Made by a program: the position numbers and the translations under genes. A stretch of 64,000 bases of DNA from Salegentibacter sediminis (GTDB taxonomy: Bacteria > Bacteroidota > Bacteroidia > Flavobacteriales > Flavobacteriaceae): contig NZ_MSJR01000002.1 of NCBI RefSeq assembly GCF_002078605.1, forward strand, positions 62,001 through 126,000. Direction: 5' to 3'. The notes beneath the pieces are model-generated. The model worked only from the letters and a program-made list of their open reading frames with translations. It was not told the origin of the DNA and made no database searches. Positions 37,310 through 45,347 of this stretch are shown here, one piece after another (position 1 is the first letter of the stretch; every line of letters starts with the position of its first letter).

Positions 37310-38023
37310 CTATCCTTTTTTCTCGATCCTGTAGTTGATGTATTTTTTCTTCATCCACAAATAGGCAAAACAATCTACCAGAGGTCCGCCCAACCTGTTC
37401 CAAAGATGATATTTTGGTGTACCGGCGAGCCTGGGGTAATGTCTTACCGGCACCTGTTTTATTTTTCCTTCCTGTAAAAGGACCATCGCCGGTAAAAACC
37501 GGTGTAAACCCTGGAACATTGGGATATTCCGGGCATATTCGCTTTTGATAACTTTAAGGGGGCAGCCGGTATCCTCCATTCCATCATTGGTGAAACTCCG
37601 TCTGATATTATTGGCGATTTTCGAGGAAATATTCTTGACAAATTTGTCTTTACGATTTGCTCTAAGCCCGGTAACAAGGTCGTATTCCCCTATTTCAGCT
37701 AAAAGAAGGTCAAAATCATCGGGGTCAGTCTGGAGATCAGAATCTATATATCCAATCAAAGGGGATTCGGCATGATCAAATCCGGCTTTTATAGCCGCGC
37801 TCAAACCGCGGTTTTTATCGAAAGAAATATACCTGAAGTGTTCCTGCCTGCTGCAAATTTCTTCAATAAGGCTAAGGCTGTTGTCTACAGAACCATCGTT
37901 TACCAGGAGAACGCTGCTCTTTTTTATAGACTTGTTTAAATAGGTGCTTAAGGCTTGTTCAACTCTTAAAAGGTTCTCTTCCTCATTAAAGAGCGGAACA
38001 ATTATGGTAAATTCGTATTGCAT
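37310..38023 (-). CDS. Glycosyltransferase family 2 (DPM1/ArnC-like)
   Basis: A 237-residue GT2 enzyme with the usual N-terminal nucleotide-sugar fold: TIIVPLFNEEENL, LLVNDGSVDNSL, GLSAAIKAGFDHAESPLIGYIDSDLQTDP (DSD metal-binding block). It lacks the C-terminal helices found in full-length ArnC, so it is a soluble or loosely associated dolichyl-phosphate-mannose synthase type. It likely makes the polyprenyl-phospho-sugar used by the GT39 downstream. First gene of the three-gene operon, 0-bp gap to the next one. Confidence 0.9.
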   Translation of the reverse strand: MQYEFTIIVPLFNEEENLLRVEQALSTYLNKSIKKSSVLLVNDGSVDNSLSLIEEICSRQEHFRYISFDKNRGLSAAIKAGFDHAESPLIGYIDSDLQTDPDDFDLLLAEIGEYDLVTGLRANRKDKFVKNISSKIANNIRRSFTNDGMEDTGCPLKVIKSEYARNIPMFQGLHRFLPAMVLLQEGKIKQVPVRHYPRLAGTPKYHLWNRLGGPLVDCFAYLWMKKKYINYRIEKKG

Positions 38024-38148
38024 AAAAGGATCACACTAGGCGGCAAAGGTATTAATAAAAAACAGGAGATTTAAAATTTCTATAAAGGCCCCTTGGGACT
38101 AATTGAATTAAGATTGTAATTTGCAGCTGATAATTCCAATTTATTTAT

Positions 38149-39102
38149 ATGAGAGTTTTAATCACCGGGGTGGCAGGATTTATCGGTTCACATATGGCCG
38201 AAAAACTTGTAGACCTCGGGTACCAGGTTAGTGGAATTGATAATTTTTCAGATTATTACAATGTATCCCTGAAAAGGCAAAATGCTGAAATTCTGCAGAA
38301 AAGGAATGTGGAGGTTTTTGAAAAGGACTTAAGAAAGCCCGAAGATTACCGGGACCTGCCCCGGGATTTCGATTTTGTTTTTCATTTTGCCGGTCGTCCG
38401 GGTATCTCGGCAAACAGCAGCTTTGATGATTATTTTTCGAATAATGTATACGCGACAGAGCTTTTACTGAATTTTTCCCTTCAGAATAAGAATCTGAAAC
38501 ACTTCTTTAATATTGGCACCTCTTCCATCTACGGGAGGGAAGCCACTTTTACTGAGACTGAAGTTCCCCGGCCGGTCTCCAATTACGGAGTTAGTAAACT
38601 GGCAGCAGAACAACTGGTGCTTTCTCTTGCCAGAAGTGAGAAGTTAAAAGCTTCTTCGCTAAGATTATATTCGGTTTATGGCCCACGGGAACGGCCAGAT
38701 AAATTATACACAAAGTTAATTGAGTGTGCCAGTAAGGACGAAAAGTTCCCGCTTTTTGAAGGCAGTGAAGAACACCTAAGGAGTTTTACTTATGTGGGAG
38801 ATATTGTGGATGGAATTAGCCAGGCCCTGACGAATTATGAAAAACTAAATACTGAAATTATTAACCTGGGGAGTGAAGAAGAATTTTCTACCCGTGAGGG
38901 AATCCAATTTATCGAGGAGATCCTGGGCAAAAAAATTAGGCTAAAACATTTACCAAGGCGGGCCGGAGACCAGTTGCGAACCCGTGCGAAAATTGAAAAG
39001 GCCCGTGAGATTATCGCTTACGATCCAAAAATATCATTGTACGAAGGATTGGAAAAACAGGTTCAGTGGTACAAAGAATTTATGATGCCTCAAATTTCCT
39101 GA
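38149..39102 (+). CDS. NAD-dependent epimerase/dehydratase (UDP-sugar epimerase type)
   Basis: A 317-residue extended SDR. The NAD motif GVAGFIGSH, the central HFAGRPGISANSSFDDYF and the catalytic YGVSK (Tyr-x3-Lys, with Ser in GTSSIYG) are intact, followed by SLRLYSVYGPRERPDK. This set matches UDP-glucuronate or UDP-galactose 4-epimerases; the exact sugar is not certain. Divergent from the GT operon, so it may feed activated sugar to it. Its 3' end overlaps the convergent meaB by 23 bp. Confidence 0.88.
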   Translation: MRVLITGVAGFIGSHMAEKLVDLGYQVSGIDNFSDYYNVSLKRQNAEILQKRNVEVFEKDLRKPEDYRDLPRDFDFVFHFAGRPGISANSSFDDYFSNNVYATELLLNFSLQNKNLKHFFNIGTSSIYGREATFTETEVPRPVSNYGVSKLAAEQLVLSLARSEKLKASSLRLYSVYGPRERPDKLYTKLIECASKDEKFPLFEGSEEHLRSFTYVGDIVDGISQALTNYEKLNTEIINLGSEEEFSTREGIQFIEEILGKKIRLKHLPRRAGDQLRTRAKIEKAREIIAYDPKISLYEGLEKQVQWYKEFMMPQIS

Positions 39103-40165
39103 TCAATTCATTGGCAGCGGCGAATGCTGTGGTCTTATTGTTTTCTATTGCCTTAAGCTGAATTTTTAATGCTTCCTGTATTTCGGGATTTCTGTAGAAA
39201 CGATTTTTAAGGTGTTCCTCTATGGTCTGGTACATCCAGAATTTATTTTGTTCCCGGCGATTGTGTTCAAAATATCCATTGGCATTTGTTCGTTTGATAT
39301 ATTTTAATATCAGCTCCCATACCTCAGAAATTCCTGTGTTTTTCAAGGCACTACATAAGTTGACTTTGGGCTGCCAGCCACTTTCTTTAGTGGGATAGAG
39401 GTTTAAAGCCCTTTTAAATTCCATTTTAGCTTCCCGGGCAGCTTTAAGATTATCGCCATCGGCCTTATTTATCACAATAGCATCGGCCATTTCAATGATA
39501 CCGCGTTTTATACCCTGCAACTCGTCACCGGCACCCGCCAGTTTGAGGAGTAAAAAGAAGTCGGTCATACTATGCACCGTGGTTTCACTCTGTCCCACGC
39601 CCACGGTTTCGATGAGTATAACATCAAAACCTGCGGCTTCACATAACAAAATGCTTTCCCTTGATTTTCTCGCCACTCCCCCCAGAGATTCGCCCGAAGG
39701 AGAAGGCCTCACAAAGGCGTTTTTCTCTTTTACCAGGTTTTCCATCCGGGTTTTATCGCCCAGGATGCTTCCCCTGGACACTGTACTGCTGGGGTCTACC
39801 GCCAGTACAGCCACCTTTTTGCCTTGTTTTATAAGGTAAGTGCCGAAACTCTCAATAAAAGTGCTTTTTCCCACTCCGGGTACTCCTGTAATTCCTATCC
39901 GTATCGATTTTTGAGCGTGGGCCAGTGCGCCTTCAATAAGAAGCTCTGCTTTCCTGCTATGTTTTGGCTGGTTGCTTTCGATAAGGGTAATGGCTCTTCC
40001 CAGGGCCGCTTTGTTCCCTTCAAGGAGTTTTGTGAGCAAATCTTCTTCTGAAAGCGTATGTTTTCGGCGGGCTTTAAATTTTTTAGCCGCATCTGAATTC
40101 ACGCTTACCGCAGACTTTTCAGAACCTGATTCGTGTAGCGCAGAAGGAGTGGTTTTTTTAGCCAA
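39080..40165 (-). CDS. meaB: Methylmalonyl-CoA mutase-associated GTPase MeaB
   Basis: MeaB (361 residues) is a G3E-family GTPase that protects and loads adenosylcobalamin on methylmalonyl-CoA mutase. Walker A GITGVPGVGKSTF (around residue 93-105), AVDPSSTVSRGSILGDKTRM, ETVGVGQSET and NKADGDN are visible. The N-terminal 55 residues are a polar extension. IcmF has its own G domain, so this stand-alone MeaB implies a separate methylmalonyl-CoA mutase elsewhere in the genome. Single gene; ends inside the 3' end of the convergent epimerase gene. Confidence 0.93.
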   Translation of the reverse strand: MAKKTTPSALHESGSEKSAVSVNSDAAKKFKARRKHTLSEEDLLTKLLEGNKAALGRAITLIESNQPKHSRKAELLIEGALAHAQKSIRIGITGVPGVGKSTFIESFGTYLIKQGKKVAVLAVDPSSTVSRGSILGDKTRMENLVKEKNAFVRPSPSGESLGGVARKSRESILLCEAAGFDVILIETVGVGQSETTVHSMTDFFLLLKLAGAGDELQGIKRGIIEMADAIVINKADGDNLKAAREAKMEFKRALNLYPTKESGWQPKVNLCSALKNTGISEVWELILKYIKRTNANGYFEHNRREQNKFWMYQTIEEHLKNRFYRNPEIQEALKIQLKAIENNKTTAFAAANELIRKFEAS

Positions 40166-40265
40166 GCTGAGTTTATTTATGACAAATTTATGAATTCATT
40201 TTTTGCCCCGGTATTTTTTGCTTGTTATATTGAAGCAGACAATAAAGTTAATTAAAATCAAGAAG

Positions 40266-40694
40266 ATGAAAACATTGTACACAGCCAACGTAACAACCAA
40301 GGGAGCCAGACACGGGCACACCACCAGTGATGATGGCGTTTTAGATATGAAACTAAGTATGCCTAAAAGCCTGGGAGGCGAAGGGGGAAAATTCAGTAAT
40401 CCCGAACAACTTTTCGCAGCCGGATATTCTGCCTGCTTCGGAAGTGCTTTGGAAGCAGTAGCTAAAGATCACAAGGTAGACCTTGGTGATTTTAGCGTAA
40501 CGGCTATAATAGACCTTGGTAAAACTGAAGAAGACCAGCTCCAGCTTGCAGCAATACTTGATTGCTATATCCCCGGGGTTGATGTGGAAACAGGAGAGAA
40601 ACTCATCAATGAGGCTCACGAGATTTGTCCTTATTCCCGGGCAACCCGCGATAATATTGATGTGACTCTTAATTTGTTGGTAGACGAAGATTAA
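40266..40694 (+). CDS. Organic hydroperoxide resistance protein (Ohr/OsmC family)
   Basis: A 142-residue peroxidase that reduces organic hydroperoxides. The ATG at 40266 (MKTLYTANVTTKGARHGHTTSDD) is the classic Ohr N-terminus; a longer version from TTG at 40203 is not needed. The two redox cysteines are in GYSACFGSALEAV and HEICPYSRATRDNIDV, which distinguishes Ohr from OsmC. It acts in the cytosol with a lipoyl or thiol reductant. A terminator follows, overlapping the tail of the convergent DUF2911 gene. Confidence 0.92.
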   Translation: MKTLYTANVTTKGARHGHTTSDDGVLDMKLSMPKSLGGEGGKFSNPEQLFAAGYSACFGSALEAVAKDHKVDLGDFSVTAIIDLGKTEEDQLQLAAILDCYIPGVDVETGEKLINEAHEICPYSRATRDNIDVTLNLLVDED

Positions 40695-40717
40695 TGTACG
40701 CTTTCGTGAAGAAAAGA

Positions 40718-41296
40718 TCAGGAGCCGTTGGAAGACGGCTCTTTTTCTTTTATAGGCACTGCGATTCTGGTTTTATCCCAGGATAATACCATAAAAATAA
40801 GATCATTGGCTTCCTCGAAGAGGATAGTGAATTGTTCGATACTCTTGTCCGATTTATTCACAGGCACTTCGAGCACCAGCACATCATATTCGGGATCCCG
40901 GTATGCTTTTTCCTCAAGATCAATACCCCAGGGATACATCCTGGAATTAAAGATCACCTTCCAGGATTCTTCCATAGGGATAGTCCAGAGGGTATATTTT
41001 CCGGCTTCTAGATCTGACCCATCTACAAGAATATCCTTATTGGTGGTAAAAGTTGTGGCTTCATTAGCACCGGTTCGCCATACTTCATTATATGGAACCA
41101 GCTCTCCAAAAATCACCCGGTCTTTTTTATAAGGCCTGTTATAAAACACTTCCAGTTCTAAATCTCCTTTTGAAAAAGTTACGGTCTCCTCGGGACTATG
41201 CGTTTTGGTGGTAGTTCGAAGAAAATAAATTATCGCGGTCGATAATACCAGGATAATGCCTACGATCTTTAATGTGGTTTTGAGGGTAGAATTCAT
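40718..41296 (-). CDS. DUF2911 domain protein, membrane anchored
   Basis: A 192-residue protein with an N-terminal hydrophobic helix (residues 7-25, signal anchor). The rest fits DUF2911: VFYNRPYKKDRVIFGELVPYNEVWRTGANEATTF, DGSDLEAGKYTLWTIP, WKVIFNS and DKTRIAVPI near the end. Described as parts: FGELVPYNEVWRTGANEAT is the signature. A periplasmic beta-sandwich is likely; the function is unknown. Single gene. Confidence 0.85.
   Translation of the reverse strand: MNSTLKTTLKIVGIILVLSTAIIYFLRTTTKTHSPEETVTFSKGDLELEVFYNRPYKKDRVIFGELVPYNEVWRTGANEATTFTTNKDILVDGSDLEAGKYTLWTIPMEESWKVIFNSRMYPWGIDLEEKAYRDPEYDVLVLEVPVNKSDKSIEQFTILFEEANDLIFMVLSWDKTRIAVPIKEKEPSSNGS
40722..40746 (+). terminator. Terminator of the Ohr gene, within the end of the convergent gene
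   Basis: GAGCCGT and ACGGCTC with a TGGAAG loop and five T. The stem lies inside the last codons of the DUF2911 gene, so the two genes share sequence at their 3' ends. Confidence 0.75.
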
Positions 41297-41469
41297 TGCA
41301 ATTTTTTTTCCGGAGAAACTAAATACAGCTTGTAATCTTCTCTTATTTTTTCTTCTGTCATATTAAATTTAGGCATTATAAGTTGATTTTAACTAATTTC
41401 AAAAAAATAAACAGGATTGCAACATTGCAAAAAAACTTTCGTCTTTATAGTAACCAATCAGTTTAAATT

Positions 41470-42015
41470 TTGATACAACATCAATTAATAGAGGCTTGTA
41501 AACAAAATGACCGCAGGGCCCAGCTAAAGCTCTACAACAAGTACAGCGAAGGCATGTATTATGTGGCCTACCGGTTTATGAAAGATCGTTTTGAAGCCGA
41601 AGACGCAATGCAGGAGGCATTTATAAAGGCCTTCGCGAAGCTTAATCAGTTCACCGGGGAGGTTAGTTTTGGTGCCTGGCTTAAGAAAATAGTTATCAAT
41701 AAATGTATTGACAAGCTAAAGGCTAAGAAACTGGAACTGGTGGCCATCAACGAACAGGTGTTAAGCTCGGTAGATGAAAATGAAAACTGGAAGGTAGAAG
41801 AAGGGGTAAGCCTGGAGCAGATTAAAAAATGCATGGAAAATCTCCCCGAAAAATACAGATACCCATTAATGTTGTTTTTGATGGAAGGTTATGATCACGA
41901 AGAGATTTCAGAAATAATGGAAATAAGCCAGGTGGCCTCAAGAACATTGGTGCACCGGGGAAAGAAAAAATTGCAGGAAGAATTAAAATCACAAAGACAT
42001 GGAACAGGATATTAG
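41470..42015 (+). CDS. RNA polymerase ECF-type sigma factor
   Basis: A 181-residue sigma factor with regions 2 (residues 15-85, EAEDAMQEAFIKAFAKL) and 4 (residues 115-170, YRYPLMLFLMEGYDHEEISEIM then VASRTLVHRGKKKLQEEL). The start is TTG at 41470: a stop lies two codons upstream and the first ATG (residue 29) would cut into region 2. The next gene overlaps its 3' end by 17 bp and encodes a membrane protein, the typical sigma/anti-sigma layout. It likely responds to envelope signals. Confidence 0.88.
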   Translation: MIQHQLIEACKQNDRRAQLKLYNKYSEGMYYVAYRFMKDRFEAEDAMQEAFIKAFAKLNQFTGEVSFGAWLKKIVINKCIDKLKAKKLELVAINEQVLSSVDENENWKVEEGVSLEQIKKCMENLPEKYRYPLMLFLMEGYDHEEISEIMEISQVASRTLVHRGKKKLQEELKSQRHGTGY

Positions 42016-42613
42016 GGAAATGTTTAAGAACGAAGCCCCCCATACTCCCGAAAAATTACCAAAGGGGCATAAAAAACGCTTTGAGGCCAGGCTGGATGAA
42101 GCCTTTCCTGAAAGCTCAAAGAACAATCAGCTTTATTTCTTTATGAAAATAGCGGCTGTGTTGGTAGTAGCCCTGGGGATTGGTTTTTACCTGCTTCAGC
42201 CTAATGAATTCAGCAATGAACCCGCAGTTGTCGAAACGGAGGTAGAAGATCAGAAGGAACAGGCCAGCCCTGAAACTCCGGCAAAGAAACAATTTCAGCT
42301 GAGTGAAGTTTCGCCTGAATTCAAGAAAATCGAGAATTTCTATCTGGCGAGTTTGAATATGGAACTGGCTAAAATTGATATCAATGACGAGAACCGGGAT
42401 CTTATCAATTCTTTTATGGAACAACTGGCAGATCTGGATGAAGAATATCAGCGCCTGAATATGGAAATAAGCAAAAATGGTCCCAATGAGCAAAGTATCG
42501 ATGCCATGATCGGTAACCTTCAGCTTAGGTTGGAACTGCTCTATAAATTAAAGAATAAATTAAAGGAAATCAATCAATCAAAAGACGAACAATATGAAAA
42601 CTATCAGGTATAA
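41999..42613 (+). CDS. Probable anti-sigma factor, membrane anchored
   Basis: A 204-residue protein with a cytoplasmic N-terminal part (about 45 residues), one membrane helix (residues 47-67, FFMKIAAVLVVALGIGFYL) and a periplasmic helical part rich in charged residues (ending with LRLELLYKLKNKLKEIN). There is no zinc-binding HxxxCxxC motif in the N-terminus, so the anti-sigma role is inferred from position: it overlaps the sigma gene by 17 bp and the next gene by 20 bp. All three are translationally coupled. Confidence 0.68.
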   Translation: MEQDIREMFKNEAPHTPEKLPKGHKKRFEARLDEAFPESSKNNQLYFFMKIAAVLVVALGIGFYLLQPNEFSNEPAVVETEVEDQKEQASPETPAKKQFQLSEVSPEFKKIENFYLASLNMELAKIDINDENRDLINSFMEQLADLDEEYQRLNMEISKNGPNEQSIDAMIGNLQLRLELLYKLKNKLKEINQSKDEQYENYQV

Positions 42614-43994
42614 TTTATTCGCGATACTGGCATTCATCAGTGCCGTCGCGTTTGCCCAAACCAAAACCTTAGATAAAACTTATAAGGTCAACTCTGATGC
42701 CGAAATAGAGATTAACAGCAGTCATACCAATATTGTGGTGGATTACTGGGATAAGAATGAAGTAAGAGTGGAAGCGCTTCTGGATACCGAAGGGATGGAT
42801 GAGGAAGCCCGTAAAAAGCTTATCGAAGACTGGAAACCTCAAATTAAAACTTCGGCAGGAAAAGTAGAGATCACCTCTGGACCCGTAGTTGTTAATTGGG
42901 AAAAGAGTATGCAAGCCCTGGAGGAACCTTTAGCGCAATTGCCTGAAATGCTCGGTCCGCTTTTGGAAAACCTGGGGCCTATGCTGGAAAGCCTTACCGA
43001 CAATCCACTTCCGCCTGAATTTGCCGAAAGTATGGGCAATATTAAATTCGATTATGAAGCCTATAGAAAAGACGGCGATAAATATCTCGAAAAATTTGAA
43101 AAGGAGATGGAAGGAAACTTTGGCGAGGATTTCGAAAAGGCAATGGAAGAATGGGGGCAGCAGTTTGAGAATAATCCGAAGATGAAGAAATTTGAGATGG
43201 ATATGGAAGTTTGGGGAGAAAACTTCGGAAAAGATATGGAAGCCTGGGGCGAAGAGTTCGGAAAGAAAATGGAAGCCTGGGGTGAAACTTTTGGAGAGGA
43301 TATGGAAAAATGGGCCCAGCAGTTTGAAGCAGATATGGAAGCTGGTAATGGGGAACCAGGAATGATCAAGGTGCTAAAAAGTAAGGATGGTGGGGCTAAA
43401 AAGACCCTGAAGCTAAACATCCCTAAAAACGCCAAATTAAATCTGGATGTTCGCCACGGAGATGTAAACCTTAGCGGAACCACCAAAGATCTAAAAGCCG
43501 ATCTTTCTCATAGTCGCTTTAAAGCAAATACCATTGGCGGTAAACAAACCGAAATCAAAGTAGCCTATACTCCTGTAAAGATTAAAACCTGGGATTATGG
43601 GGTGTTGAGTACGAGATATGTGAAAGACTTTAAAATTGATAAAGCCCGAAGCATAAAACTCGACTCTAAATCCAGCGATATCTTTTTTAATGAGATAGGG
43701 GAAACCGGGATACTTAGTGGAAGTTTTGGGAAGTTAAAGATCGGCAAACTGCAACCCGGATTTAAAAACCTGGATGTGAGTCTCGAGAACAGCGATATGG
43801 AATTGTCTTTGCCAGATGTTGCCTATAATTTTAGTTATAATGGTACAAAGAGCAAGATCAAAACGCCTGCAGCTCTAAAGCTTAAAAGCAGCAACTCCTA
43901 TGATAACGAAAGCCTTAACGGCTATAATAAGACCCGTGATGCGAATGCTTCGGTAACAATTAAAGCAAGTTTTAGCGATGTGTTGCTAAATTAA
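42594..43994 (+). CDS. DUF4097-like exported protein with 11-residue repeats
   Basis: A 466-residue exported protein (signal peptide MKTIRYNLFAILAFISAVAFA). Residues 25-90 and 280-460 look like the beta-helix-like adhesin module of DUF4097 proteins (EIEINSSHTNIVVDYWDKNEV; LNLDVRHGDVNLSGT; SLENSDMELSLP). Between them residues 184-252 contain imperfect 11-residue units such as MEAWGEEFGKK, MEAWGETFGED and MEKWAQQFEAD, which should form a helical bundle or coil. It is the third gene of the ECF sigma operon and may be the sensed or regulated envelope component. Confidence 0.68.
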   Translation: MKTIRYNLFAILAFISAVAFAQTKTLDKTYKVNSDAEIEINSSHTNIVVDYWDKNEVRVEALLDTEGMDEEARKKLIEDWKPQIKTSAGKVEITSGPVVVNWEKSMQALEEPLAQLPEMLGPLLENLGPMLESLTDNPLPPEFAESMGNIKFDYEAYRKDGDKYLEKFEKEMEGNFGEDFEKAMEEWGQQFENNPKMKKFEMDMEVWGENFGKDMEAWGEEFGKKMEAWGETFGEDMEKWAQQFEADMEAGNGEPGMIKVLKSKDGGAKKTLKLNIPKNAKLNLDVRHGDVNLSGTTKDLKADLSHSRFKANTIGGKQTEIKVAYTPVKIKTWDYGVLSTRYVKDFKIDKARSIKLDSKSSDIFFNEIGETGILSGSFGKLKIGKLQPGFKNLDVSLENSDMELSLPDVAYNFSYNGTKSKIKTPAALKLKSSNSYDNESLNGYNKTRDANASVTIKASFSDVLLN

Positions 43995-44016
43995 AATCCA
44001 GCGCTTATTTTTGGAA

Positions 44017-44053
44017 AATCAAAACCTGCAGCTTTTGTTGCGGGTTTTTGATT
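44017..44053 (+). terminator. Terminator of the ECF sigma operon; overlaps an apparent start
   Basis: AATCAAAACCTGC and GCGGGTTTTTGATT form a stem with an AGCTTTTGTT loop. It covers the upstream TTG-led extension (from 44011) of the next gene, so that gene more probably starts at the ATG at 44068. Confidence 0.65.
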
Positions 44054-44067
44054 TAAAAGCTAAAAAG

Positions 44068-44757
44068 ATGGAGAGAGCAGGATTTGAAAAGTTTATCTGG
44101 AACCTTACACAACGCTTTACCAGTGTGCTGGATACCAGTTTTACCCCAGAGGATTATATCGCGATAGATCTTTCGGCAACCAACGAGGAACTTGAGAAAA
44201 TCGATATTTCCTCTTCAGAATCCTTTTCGAAATTCATAGATGATTATCTGAAGCACACGGGGAAAAAGGTGGCCTTTGGCGGGTACTCTGAGATTAGAAA
44301 ACTCTATAAACGCAGTGAGCTTTTTAGTCATCTTGAGGATGACCGGGATATTCATATGGGAATGGATTTTTGGGCACCGGCCTACACCGCTGTCCTGGCA
44401 GTGCTGGATGGAAAAATTCATAGTTTTAAGGATAATGCGAATTTTGGGGATTATGGTCCAACCATTATTCTTGAACACAGTCTTAATGGCGATAAATTCT
44501 TTTCTCTGTATGGTCATCTTAGTCGGAAATCCCTGGAAAATCTGAAACCCGGCCAGGAATTTAAACAAGGGGAAAAGATAGGGGAGCTGGGGACGGCAGG
44601 AGAAAACGGGGATTATGCACCGCATCTTCATTTTCAGATCATCGGTCACCTGGAAGATAAGATAGGGGACTTCCCGGGAGTGGCTTCAAGACGGGATCTG
44701 GATTTTTACCTGCGCAATTGTCCCGATCCAGATCTATTACTGAAATTAAGGCGCTAA
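44068..44757 (+). CDS. M23 family metallopeptidase
   Basis: A 229-residue protein. The M23 (LytM-type) peptidase domain occupies residues 95-225: first zinc ligands in DIHMGMDFWAPA (His, Asp) and the second pair in GENGDYAPHLHFQI (HLH). No signal peptide is visible, so it may act in the cytoplasm or need an alternative export route; a similar cytoplasmic M23 family is known in Bacteroidota from memory. It probably cleaves peptide cross-links or a peptide substrate. The start at 44068 is chosen because the longer frame includes the terminator of the previous operon. Confidence 0.82.
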   Translation: MERAGFEKFIWNLTQRFTSVLDTSFTPEDYIAIDLSATNEELEKIDISSSESFSKFIDDYLKHTGKKVAFGGYSEIRKLYKRSELFSHLEDDRDIHMGMDFWAPAYTAVLAVLDGKIHSFKDNANFGDYGPTIILEHSLNGDKFFSLYGHLSRKSLENLKPGQEFKQGEKIGELGTAGENGDYAPHLHFQIIGHLEDKIGDFPGVASRRDLDFYLRNCPDPDLLLKLRR

Positions 44758-44759
44758 AT

Positions 44760-45236
44760 TTATTTCCGTTTTAAAATAAGCGCAACGATAGCAGAGGTAA
44801 CCACCCCCATCATTAGCGCTCCCGACACCGATTGTATGATGTAGGATTGTAGGTTAAAATAAGCTTCGGCGTCTTCCTGTTCCATCCTACTGTTTTCTGT
44901 ACTGTAGGCGATGGCATTTTCAAAATAATCAGGAGTGATGAACTCGTGAGTGATGTATTGTCCCAGGGGAGAAAGTATTGCCACTACAATGCTGAGTATT
45001 ATCCCCGACACGAAACCCTGTTTCCAGGTCATTTTACCCTGAAAATAATTCTTTCGTTTATCGTAAATAGCAAAGAGATAGATAGCAATGGCTAAAAGGC
45101 CGAAGAAATTGGTGTACATGGCATGCTGGGAGATAAGCGCATCATGCCACCCCATGGCTTTTTCAAAAAACATCCATAGCAGGGAAACAACAAAAAAGAT
45201 GATTCCCCATTTGATCTCGATAGCGTAATTCTTCAT
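44760..45236 (-). CDS. DUF4199 membrane protein
   Basis: A 158-residue protein with four membrane helices (about residues 7-27, 40-58, 70-92 and 132-155). The layout, with a WGIIFFVVSLLWMFFEKAMGWHD start and a conserved KGFVSGIILSIVVAI-like segment (here WKQGFVSGIILSIVVAIL), agrees with DUF4199. Unknown function. Convergent with the M23 peptidase, 2 bp apart. Confidence 0.82.
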   Translation of the reverse strand: MKNYAIEIKWGIIFFVVSLLWMFFEKAMGWHDALISQHAMYTNFFGLLAIAIYLFAIYDKRKNYFQGKMTWKQGFVSGIILSIVVAILSPLGQYITHEFITPDYFENAIAYSTENSRMEQEDAEAYFNLQSYIIQSVSGALMMGVVTSAIVALILKRK

Positions 45237-45297
45237 TTTTTGGAATTGGTTGGTTAAGTTAAAAATAGAAAAAAAATCAGTTTCTCCTTAAAACAAA

Positions 45298-45323
45298 AAT
45301 CCCGAAGCTACAGCTCCGGGATT
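45298..45323 (-). terminator. Terminator of secA
   Basis: AATCCCGAAGCT pairs with AGCTCCGGGATT (one mismatch); on the minus strand it is followed by TTTTTGTTT. It lies 25 bp after the secA stop codon. Confidence 0.8.
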
Positions 45324-45347
45324 CTTCGGTATTAATTTTTAAGAAAA

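Noticed and set aside
44011-44067. TTG start extending the M23 peptidase by 19 residues
   Set aside because: The extension covers the terminator hairpin of the upstream operon; the ATG at 44068 is a better start.
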